From positions 1 through 5,471 of the forward strand of contig PWMM01000041.1 of the NCBI GenBank assembly GCA_003558195.1: a stretch of 5,471 nucleotides of DNA. The letters run 5' to 3'. Of this stretch, positions 1 to 5,148 are shown piece by piece. Source of the stretch: Syntrophomonadaceae bacterium. Its GTDB lineage: Bacteria > Bacillota > Dethiobacteria > DTU022. The position numbers and the translations under genes were made by a program. The notes below the pieces were generated by a model. It was not told where the DNA came from. It made no database searches and saw nothing but the letters and a program-made list of their open reading frames with translations. The stretch's first letter is position 1; every line of letters starts with the position of its first letter.

Positions 1-263
1 TCATCTGTGATCACCCAGGCATTTTCATAATCAAAGACAGGCTCCAGCCTGTCAAAGCCGGACATGGTAAAGGCCAGCATTGTCTCGCCCGGAACCACAT
101 TATAGCGCACGGTATAGGACATAATAGCATTGCCGTCAGGGAATAAGATGACATCTGTTTCCACAAAACCTAAATGGGAGACTCTTGAAGCGGACACTCC
201 TCCACCGAAAGGTAAGGTAAGGATAAACAACACCAAAAACAGCAGCAGTATTCTTTTTTTCAT
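1..263 (-). CDS. N-terminal part of a secreted or membrane-anchored protein of unknown function
   Basis: The reading frame opens with ATG at 263-261 and runs off the left edge after 87 full codons, so the C terminus is missing. The first residues are MKKRILLLFLVLFILTLP: a short basic head followed by a hydrophobic core, as in a Sec signal peptide. Possible signal peptidase I cleavage lies after VSA (residue 25). The mature part begins SRVSHLGFVETDVILFPDGN and continues with alternating hydrophobic residues, suggesting beta strands. An AAGGTGG Shine-Dalgarno sequence at 274-268 lies 4 bp before the ATG. I do not recognise the family. The 'FPDGNAIMSYTVRYNV' stretch has a faint likeness to N-terminal domains of predicted membrane proteins that start with an extracytoplasmic beta domain, but this is not enough for a name. 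Seen: signal peptide and open frame. Inferred: export. Confidence 0.75.
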   Translation of the reverse strand, partial: MKKRILLLFLVLFILTLPFGGGVSASRVSHLGFVETDVILFPDGNAIMSYTVRYNVVPGETMLAFTMSGFDRLEPVFDYENAWVITD

Positions 264-324
264 ATGGCCACCTTCACGCAAGAGCTATAAGTAACTGCTT
301 GACAGACGTTCAACCCACAAACCA

Positions 325-354
325 ATAATCTATTATAGACGAACCTACTGTCAA
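325..354 (-). promoter_or_regulatory. Possible sigma-A-like promoter for the gene at 263-1
   Basis: Reading the minus strand, a perfect -35 box TTGACA lies at 354-349. After an 18-bp spacer comes GATTAT at 330-325 (4 of 6 matches to TATAAT). A perfect TATAAT also lies at 337-332, but only 11 bp from the TTGACA, which is too close to work with it. Either -10 box would give a leader of roughly 55-65 nt before the ATG at 263. The orientation and distance suit the partial secreted protein. This is a sequence-only call. Confidence 0.35.
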
Positions 355-498
355 CGATGTAGACTTTATAAACAAGATTTACAGTAAATACTCAGGCATA
401 CTCCGCGAAGCCATCCCTGTAAATAGACATTAAGCCTGAGGCTGAGGAGTAAGGATCTATAAATCATTTTACCAGGACAGCGCAAATGGGTATAATAA

Positions 499-540
499 AT
501 AATCGTTCTGATCTGTAAAGTTACCCGATAGAATGATTAT
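499..540. repeat. Inverted repeat, 11-bp arms, possible hairpin
   Basis: ATAATCGTTCT at 499-509 pairs with AGAATGATTAT at 530-540. There are ten Watson-Crick pairs, one position that would be a G-U wobble if transcribed as plus-strand RNA, and a 20-nt loop. It is AT-rich and has no T-run directly after it on either strand, so it is not a classic terminator. It may be an RNA structure or a protein-binding dyad upstream of the gene at 263-1. Confidence 0.35.
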
Positions 541-558
541 ATCATAAATTTTCAGTTA

Positions 559-666
559 TTACTGATATGAATTTTTTACCATTGCCAGGGCTTTGGCTTC
601 TAATAAACAAACTACTTCCATGAGGAACCTCTGCCTCCTTAGCTGGGAGATGTTTTGTCTGAGCAT
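559..666 (-). CDS. Doubtful small ORF, 35 codons, hypothetical
   Basis: A minus-strand frame starts at ATG 666-664 and ends at TAA 561-559, followed directly by a second TAA. The peptide begins MLRQNISQLRRQRFLMEVV and ends AMVKNSYQ. A GAGGA motif 6 bp before the ATG could serve as ribosome binding site. A second in-frame ATG at 621-619 has a perfect AAGGAGG at 640-634, but 12 bp away, which is long. The frame also has a GTG option at 678-676. The size, the LR motifs and the ending in Y-Q loosely recall Spo0E-like phosphatase peptides, but their key S-Q-x-L-D motif is absent, so I do not assign that family. It could equally be a chance frame or a remnant. Confidence 0.22.
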   Translation of the reverse strand: MLRQNISQLRRQRFLMEVVCLLEAKALAMVKNSYQ

Positions 667-677
667 GAGGTTCCTCA
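621..677. repeat. Twin palindromic 10-mers GAGGWWCCTC forming an 11-bp inverted repeat
   Basis: On the plus strand TGAGGAACCTC at 621-631 is exactly complementary to GAGGTTCCTCA at 667-677, with 35 bp between. Each arm is itself nearly palindromic: GAGG-AA-CCTC at 622-631 and GAGG-TT-CCTC at 667-676. Their centres are 45 bp apart. This could be one long-loop hairpin, or two operator copies for a dimeric repressor roughly four helical turns apart. No regulator gene is in the window, so the role is unknown. Confidence 0.4.
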
Positions 678-878
678 CTCTATATCTCTCAAAAATTCAC
701 CTATTAAATCCCTACAACAGCTTTACACGATGGTGAATGTCAGCAGGCCCTGGTAATAATTTCATTACTTTTTAGATCCGCTTAAGAGCATGATAAAGAT
801 TATTATCTAAAACATATATCCGGCTAAACTTGCTGGTTAGAACTCTATTAATCAGTTTTATAAAATTAATTCAAACAA

Positions 879-2921
879 TTATAGCTCTGTTCTTCTTAAA
901 AGTTGCGCATTTATGGCCACAATTACTGTGCTGGCAGACATCAAGACTGCTCCTACAGCAGGTGTCAACAAAACTCCCCAGCCGGCCAGGACTCCCGCAG
1001 CAAGGGGAATCGCAACTATATTGTACCCGGCCGCCCACCACAAGTTTTGAACCATTTTACTGTAAGTAGCCTTAGAAAGGGTTACAATACGGGATATGTC
1101 ACGTGGATCTGATCTCACCAGTACGATATGCCCTGCCTCCACAGCAACATCAGTACCCGCACCAATAGCTATTCCGATATCAGCGGTAGCAAGGGCAGGA
1201 GCATCGTTGACTCCATCACCGACCATGGCAACTTTTTTACCCTCAGCCTGTAACTCTCTGACTTTTGACGCCTTGTCCTCTGGTAACACTTCAGCAAAAA
1301 ATGTATCAATCCCTAACTCTTCAGCTACTGCTTCGGCTACAGCCCGAGAATCTCCGGTAAGCATCGCTACTTCGACACCCCGTTCGTGAAGAGAAGCGAT
1401 AGCTTCTTTACTCTCTTTGCGAACAGCGTCGGCAACTATAAAAACAGCAATTACATTTCCATTTCGAAGCAGGTATACTGCAGCCTGGCCGTGTTCAGCA
1501 GCTTTATTCGATTCATCACGAAGCCTTGAAGGAATAACTGCCTTTTCTGTCTCCAGTAAAGCCGGTCCGCCCACATAATATTCTGTTTCTTCGATTGTTG
1601 CGGCCACTCCTTTGCCTTTAATGGCCCGGAACTTTTCTACCAGAGGTAGCTCTAGAGCTTTTTCTTCGGCTGTTTTCAAGATACCGCGTGCTATAGGATG
1701 CTCGGATTCTGCTTCAATTCCTGCTGCCAAACGCAAAGCTTCTTCTTCTGATATATCGTCCACGGTTTTCATGGCCACCACTCGAAACTCACCCAAGGTC
1801 AAGGTTCCTGTTTTATCAAAAATAACTGTATCAAGATTGCGAGCTTCTTCAAGCCCGAGCCTGTCCCGGACTAAAAGGCCGCCCAGGGCACCAAGGGTTG
1901 TAGAAATAGCTACCACCAGGGGTACAGCAAGTCCAAGAGCATGAGGGCAGGCAATTACCAGTACTGCGACTACCCTCACAATTGTAAAATCAACGGGCAT
2001 GCCGGCAAATTGCCATCCAATTAAAGTCAGTATCGCAGCCAGCAAAGCGGCGCCTGTTAAAAACTGGGCAGCTCGATCTGCTAAATTTTGAGCCCTTGAT
2101 TTTGATGATTGCGCCTCAGCAACAAGCCGCATAATCCCGGACAGCTTGGTTTTATCACCAGTCCCCGTCACTTCAACCCTCAGAGATCCTTCTCCGTTGT
2201 TGGTTCCGGCAATAACTTCATCCCCTGGTTCTTTTTTCACCGGGGTTGATTCGCCGGTGATCATAGCCTCGTTAACATCACTCTTGCCTTTCTTTAATAT
2301 TCCATCTGCCGGTATATTTTCACCTGGTCGGACCAGGACAATATCTCCTTCTTGCAGTTCGCTTACCAAAACTTCCTCTTCACCCTGCCCGGTTACACGA
2401 GTAGCTTTATGGGGAAGTAGTTTTGCCAGTTCCTGCAGTGCACCCTGGGCCTGGACAATCGAACGCATCTCGATCCAGTGGCCTAAAAGCATAATTGTAA
2501 CCAGCGTAGCTAGCTCCCACCAAAGCGATTCAGCCTGGATGAAACCAAGATCAACAACCCATGAAAAAATAAATGCAACCGTGATAGCCAGTGAAATCAG
2601 GGTCATCATCCCGGGCAGCTTAGCTTTAAGTTCTTGCCATGCTCCCTTAATAAAAACCCAGCCACCATAAAAAAATATAATTGTTCCAAGGACCGGTGGA
2701 ATCCAGTCCGTACCTGGAAATTCCAGGGCCCGGTAATTAAAAAGATGTTGGATATGAGCAGACCAGTAAACCACCGGCAAGGTCATAAACAATGATAACC
2801 AGAATTTGTCTCGGAACATCTTTGGGCTGTGGCCGGCATGCTGATCATGCCCATTATGCCCTGAATGGTTGGGTTTGCTTTCTTTAGCTTCTTTTATATT
2901 CTTGCCTTTTTCGCTATTCAT
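879..2921 (-). CDS. copB: Copper-translocating P1B-type ATPase, CopB type
   Basis: This 680-residue membrane ATPase exports copper from the cytoplasm, driven by ATP. The N terminus carries histidines at 19, 22, 25, 28 and 31 in place of the CxxC metal-binding domains of CopA. Hydrophobic segments lie near 40-54, 75-93, 105-124, 135-150, 286-304, 312-338, 628-646 and 650-670, giving the eight helices of P1B ATPases. The actuator motif TGES is at 222-225. CPH, the membrane metal site, is at 325-327. The phosphorylated Asp lies in DKTGT (D369), SEHP is at 406-409 and GDGVND at 568-573. CPH with the C-terminal YN (633-634) and MSxSTxxVAxNA (661-672) signature places it in P1B-3, the CopB class; Cu(I) versus Cu(II) preference is not decided by sequence. 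The length is normal and no key residue is missing. It appears monocistronic, with its own promoter; no CopY, CsoR or CopZ gene is visible nearby. The ATG at 2921-2919 is the first standard start after an in-frame TGA at 2936-2934, but the ribosome binding site is oddly far from it. Confidence 0.95.
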   Translation of the reverse strand: MNSEKGKNIKEAKESKPNHSGHNGHDQHAGHSPKMFRDKFWLSLFMTLPVVYWSAHIQHLFNYRALEFPGTDWIPPVLGTIIFFYGGWVFIKGAWQELKAKLPGMMTLISLAITVAFIFSWVVDLGFIQAESLWWELATLVTIMLLGHWIEMRSIVQAQGALQELAKLLPHKATRVTGQGEEEVLVSELQEGDIVLVRPGENIPADGILKKGKSDVNEAMITGESTPVKKEPGDEVIAGTNNGEGSLRVEVTGTGDKTKLSGIMRLVAEAQSSKSRAQNLADRAAQFLTGAALLAAILTLIGWQFAGMPVDFTIVRVVAVLVIACPHALGLAVPLVVAISTTLGALGGLLVRDRLGLEEARNLDTVIFDKTGTLTLGEFRVVAMKTVDDISEEEALRLAAGIEAESEHPIARGILKTAEEKALELPLVEKFRAIKGKGVAATIEETEYYVGGPALLETEKAVIPSRLRDESNKAAEHGQAAVYLLRNGNVIAVFIVADAVRKESKEAIASLHERGVEVAMLTGDSRAVAEAVAEELGIDTFFAEVLPEDKASKVRELQAEGKKVAMVGDGVNDAPALATADIGIAIGAGTDVAVEAGHIVLVRSDPRDISRIVTLSKATYSKMVQNLWWAAGYNIVAIPLAAGVLAGWGVLLTPAVGAVLMSASTVIVAINAQLLRRTEL

Positions 2922-2936
2922 AGTAATAATATTTCA

Positions 2937-2943
2937 ACCTCCC
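2937..2943 (-). promoter_or_regulatory. Ribosome binding site of copB, unusually distant
   Basis: Minus-strand GGGAGGT at 2943-2937 is the only good Shine-Dalgarno sequence. It lies 15 bp before the ATG at 2921, longer than the usual 5-9. An in-frame ATT codon at 2930-2928 lies 6 bp from it and could be a rare AUU start, adding only three residues. No ATG, GTG or TTG lies between the in-frame TGA at 2936-2934 and the annotated ATG. Confidence 0.55.
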
Positions 2944-2985
2944 TCGCTTAATTCAAACAGCACATTTACTACTAATCCTACCATT

Positions 2986-3014
2986 ATTATATGCTATGTT
3001 CGGCATTAATTCAA
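2986..3014 (-). promoter_or_regulatory. Sigma-A-like promoter of copB
   Basis: On the minus strand TTGAAT (3014-3009, 4 of 6 matches to TTGACA) is followed by exactly 17 bp and a perfect TATAAT (2991-2986). Transcription would start near 2979, leaving a leader of about 58 nt before the copB ATG. No recognised copper operator (CopY type TACAnnTGTA) overlaps it. The nearest dyad is the short CACACTGTG at 3045-3053, upstream of the -35 box. Confidence 0.6.
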
Positions 3015-3071
3015 ATTCTGTTAATTATACAGACATTCATTTTCCACACTGTGAACCAACCAGGGATTTCA

Positions 3072-3092
3072 AATGTTTAATGAATGTTTAAT
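3072..3092. repeat. Tandem 10-mer with 11-bp period in the copB-dam divergent region
   Basis: AATGTTTAAT occurs at 3072-3081 and again at 3083-3092; on the minus strand this reads as two ATTAAACATT copies. An 11-bp period puts both copies on the same face of the helix, as in direct-repeat operators of response regulators such as PhoP/PhoB. It lies about 60 bp upstream of the copB -35 box and 80 bp upstream of the methyltransferase. The repeat is AT-rich and could be chance. Confidence 0.3.
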
Positions 3093-3159
3093 CGTCCAAG
3101 CAGGGAACTAACACTTTAAGTCAAATTATTAAATAAGCCTTTAACACTAATACACCAAC

Positions 3160-3165
3160 AAGGAG
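3160..3165 (+). promoter_or_regulatory. Ribosome binding site that fixes the start of the methyltransferase
   Basis: AAGGAG at 3160-3165 is a strong Shine-Dalgarno core. It lies 7 bp before an in-frame ACG (3173-3175) and 10 bp before an in-frame ATA (3176-3178), just upstream of codons for the conserved K-W-A-G-G-K motif. There is no ATG, GTG or TTG in this frame between the upstream TAA (3134-3136) and the ATG at 3332. The site therefore points to a non-canonical initiator, or to an ATG changed to ACG. Confidence 0.7.
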
Positions 3166-3172
3166 CGATTTC

Positions 3173-3973
3173 ACGATAAATACTCTCAACACACAAGGCT
3201 TAAAACCGCCCCTTAAATGGGCCGGCGGTAAAAGTTGGCTGGTTCCGCATTTAAAACCAACCTGGGAACTTTATTCTCAGCGCCGCCTGGTAGAACCATT
3301 CTGCGGCGGCCTGGCCGTTACCTTAGGCTTAATGCCCGAAAAAGCCCTTCTAAACGATATTAATACTCACCTGATCAACTTTTTCAAGTGGATTCAAAGA
3401 GGCCTTCATATAGATATTCCACTGGAAAATAACACGGAGTTCTACTACAGTCACCGGGAACGCTTTAACAGCTTGATAGAAAAGGGTACTATGAACAACA
3501 AAGAAGCTGCAGAGCTCTTTTATTACCTTAACCGCACCGGTTTTAACGGCCTATGCCGCTTTAACCAGAAAGGCTTTTTCAATGTACCCTTCGGCCGTTA
3601 CAAAAAAATCAACTATATCCGAAGCTACCAGCAATACAGAGAGGTTTTTAAACGCTGGGAGTTTACCTGTACTGATTTTGAAGATCTAGCCTTGAAAGAT
3701 GATGACTTTATTTACGCTGATCCACCTTATGATGTTGAATTCACCAGCTATTCAAAAGATGGCTTCACCTGGGAAGACCAGGTGCGCCTGGTGAAATGGC
3801 TTATAAAGCATCCCGGACCGGTAGTTCTATCCAACCAGGCTACTGAAAGAATTATAAACCTCTATGGTGATTATGGATTCAATATCCAATACTATGATGC
3901 CCCCAGAAGAATTAGCTGTAATGGTGACCGCACTCCAGCAAAAGAAGTTCTGGCTACACGAGGAATCCATTAA
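3173..3973 (+). CDS. dam: Dam-type DNA adenine-N6 methyltransferase (class D12) with non-canonical start
   Basis: The enzyme transfers a methyl group from S-adenosylmethionine to adenine N6 in a short DNA site, most likely GATC by similarity to Dam/DpnM; the target is inferred. Counting from ACG at 3173 it has 266 residues, close to E. coli Dam. The Dam N-terminal motif K-W-A-G-G-K is at 15-20 and the SAM-binding EPFCGG at 41-46. LNDINTHLI follows at about 60-68. The Dam-like NRTGFNGLCRFN...FNVPFG is at 120-140, the catalytic DPPY at 183-186, VLSNQ near 218-222 and the RRISCNGDR block near 245-253. The Met at 3332 would remove the first two motifs, so it is not the true start. The frame upstream holds no ATG, GTG or TTG; ACG at 3173 (7 bp after AAGGAG) or ATA at 3176 fits best. 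The body is otherwise intact, so I call it a gene, not a pseudogene. It stands alone on the plus strand between two metal-transport units, with no restriction enzyme partner in view. Confidence 0.85.
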   Translation, partial: TINTLNTQGLKPPLKWAGGKSWLVPHLKPTWELYSQRRLVEPFCGGLAVTLGLMPEKALLNDINTHLINFFKWIQRGLHIDIPLENNTEFYYSHRERFNSLIEKGTMNNKEAAELFYYLNRTGFNGLCRFNQKGFFNVPFGRYKKINYIRSYQQYREVFKRWEFTCTDFEDLALKDDDFIYADPPYDVEFTSYSKDGFTWEDQVRLVKWLIKHPGPVVLSNQATERIINLYGDYGFNIQYYDAPRRISCNGDRTPAKEVLATRGIH

Positions 3974-4010
3974 CCTGCTAAACTTGATACTCACTCTTAA
4001 TACTTTCTTG

Positions 4011-4035
4011 AGGAGATAATCAACTATCTCCTTTT
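4011..4035 (+). terminator. Rho-independent terminator of the methyltransferase gene
   Basis: AGGAGATA (4011-4018), a 6-nt loop and TATCTCCT (4025-4032) form an 8-bp perfect stem whose 3' end begins a run of four T. It lies 37 bp after the methyltransferase stop. On the other strand the stem is followed by CAAGAAAG, without a T-run, so it acts mainly on plus-strand transcripts. Its right arm and the last loop base (4024) cover the last codons and TAG stop of the convergent permease gene. Confidence 0.65.
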
Positions 4036-5145
4036 GACCTGGAGCCGGTAATAATAACGGATTAAGTAAAAAATAACTAGTCCTGCTATAAAGCCATAAG
4101 CCATGTTAAAAATAACCGACACTACAACCGTCGCGCCGAGTGGTATATACTCCCAACCCCAGGGAACAGCCTTTATAAATTTAAGCAGTTCCATACCGAT
4201 TAAAAGCATCATTGCTCCAATAACCGCTTCCGGAAATTCGGCAAATACCAGTGCAGCAAAACCGGCCAGGAAGAGGCCGGCTATGATTTCAATTATTCCG
4301 ATGGAGATATTGGCTCCGCCTGTTCTGGCTCCAAAATAATGCTTGGCAGCCAGGCCACCCGCCCCGTGACAGATCGGCATCCCGCCCAGGAAAGGCAGTC
4401 CCAGGTTAAAGAGACCGATGCTCAAAGATAAGCTTCTAGGCTTGATTTCCCTTCCCGGCCAGTAAGTTTTTAAAAGAGAGGCGGTTGACAATACACTGTT
4501 AGTGGCAGTAAGCGGAATTTGCGCAAATCCTCCCAGGACCATTACGGTCCAAAGATTATTAAAATCAAAAGTGGTTATAACCGGCAGGGAAAACCCAATC
4601 AGGCCATCCTTTGATGGCAGGCCATGGTACAGGGAGATGACAATACCGATGCCCATGATCACCAGCATGGAGGGTAAAACCCGGTTATTCCGTAATAAGA
4701 GCGCCACCACTAAAACAGCTATCCCCAGCAGCCACCAGGTGGACATTAAATAGTAGGCCTGAATTGCCAGCATTACCCCCAGCGCCACCTGTATACCCCG
4801 CACTACGGGATGGGGAGTATAACGAGCTATTAACTCAATTACCCCGGTAATAGAAAAAATAAGCCAGGTTAGACCCATGGCAAACCCGGAAGCATAAATC
4901 ATGGACGGGGTCCAGCTTTGAGCTATGGCAATGGCTGCCAGGACTTTCATCGGTTCTATAGGGATGGGCAGCTTAAAAATTAATCCAGTAATAATGCTTA
5001 CCAGGCCGACGGTAATTAGAATGGCAGCCGGGTCCAGGCCACAGACGACAATGTAACCTGCAGCCAGTGGAATCAGGGTGCCAAAATCACCCATCGAACC
5101 CGATAGCTCCCGGATATTAAATATATTAACACCTTTGGCGTCCAT
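4024..5145 (-). CDS. MOT1-like molybdate (oxyanion) permease
   Basis: This 373-residue, very hydrophobic protein is predicted to be a membrane permease of the MOT1 molybdate/sulfate transporter-like family, related to SulP/SLC26 carriers but without a STAS domain. Seen: a first conserved block ELSGSMGDFGTLIPL at 13-27, PIPIEPMK at 60-67, FAQIPLTATNSVLSTA at 207-222, and the signature LPFLGGMPICHGAGG at 250-264 followed by FGARTGG at 271-277. Known: eukaryotic MOT1 molybdate transporters carry the same D-x-G-T, P-x-x-P-M-K and GGMPxCHGAGG motifs. Inferred: high-affinity molybdate or tungstate import; sulfate is the main alternative. About ten hydrophobic segments are visible, and the C terminus is basic (RLQVKRR). 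The ATG at 5145-5143 lies 3 bp after the stop of the ABC ATPase gene, with an AAGGTGG 11 bp upstream inside that gene, so the two are one operon and probably translationally coupled. Confidence 0.85.
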   Translation of the reverse strand: MDAKGVNIFNIRELSGSMGDFGTLIPLAAGYIVVCGLDPAAILITVGLVSIITGLIFKLPIPIEPMKVLAAIAIAQSWTPSMIYASGFAMGLTWLIFSITGVIELIARYTPHPVVRGIQVALGVMLAIQAYYLMSTWWLLGIAVLVVALLLRNNRVLPSMLVIMGIGIVISLYHGLPSKDGLIGFSLPVITTFDFNNLWTVMVLGGFAQIPLTATNSVLSTASLLKTYWPGREIKPRSLSLSIGLFNLGLPFLGGMPICHGAGGLAAKHYFGARTGGANISIGIIEIIAGLFLAGFAALVFAEFPEAVIGAMMLLIGMELLKFIKAVPWGWEYIPLGATVVVSVIFNMAYGFIAGLVIFYLIRYYYRLQVKRR

Positions 5146-5148
5146 AGT

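Larger units (their letters stand above)
264..878. other. 615-bp intergenic region without a convincing large gene
   Basis: This stretch separates two minus-strand genes: the secreted protein (start at 263) and the copper ATPase (stop at 879-881). No tRNA, rRNA or long open frame is visible. It holds the possible promoter at 325-354, an odd palindrome AGCCTgAGGCT at 433-443, and a hairpin at 499-540. It also holds two copies of a palindromic 10-mer at 622-631 and 667-676, further inverted arms at 568-758, and one weak 35-codon ORF at 559-666 on the minus strand. I see no convincing Rho-independent terminator for the copper ATPase. The DNA just after its stop is AT-rich, and the hairpins there are only about 5 bp. 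The region could hold a regulatory leader, a small RNA or a decayed gene; none can be assigned from sequence alone. Confidence 0.6.

Noticed and set aside
332..354. Perfect TTGACA and perfect TATAAT on the minus strand taken as one promoter
   Set aside because: The spacer is only 11 bp, far below the usual 16-18, so they cannot serve the same polymerase. The weaker GATTAT at 18 bp was preferred.
753..773. Plus-strand hairpin GTAAT/ATTAC followed by TTTTT as a terminator
   Set aside because: The stem is only 5 AT-rich pairs and there is no plus-strand gene upstream to terminate.
1096..2670. Plus-strand open frames of 97, 110 and 174 codons inside copB
   Set aside because: They lie opposite the strongly supported copper ATPase, have low-complexity Ser/Thr/Pro-rich translations typical of antisense frames, and lack ribosome binding sites.
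866..2959. Direct repeat TTAATTCAAACA at 866-877 and 2948-2959 flanking copB, as a transposition or recombination scar
   Set aside because: A 12-bp match somewhere in 5.5 kb is expected about once by chance, more so in AT-rich DNA, and no transposase or terminal inverted repeat accompanies it. A 10-bp copy at 3006-3015 supports simple AT-rich coincidence.
3332..3973. Methyltransferase starting at the first ATG, 213 residues
   Set aside because: This start would drop the K-W-A-G-G-K and EPFCGG motifs, which are encoded in frame just upstream after a strong ribosome binding site.
4103..4753. Plus-strand open frames of 78 and 83 codons inside the permease
   Set aside because: They are antisense shadows of the MOT1-like gene, with no family resemblance.
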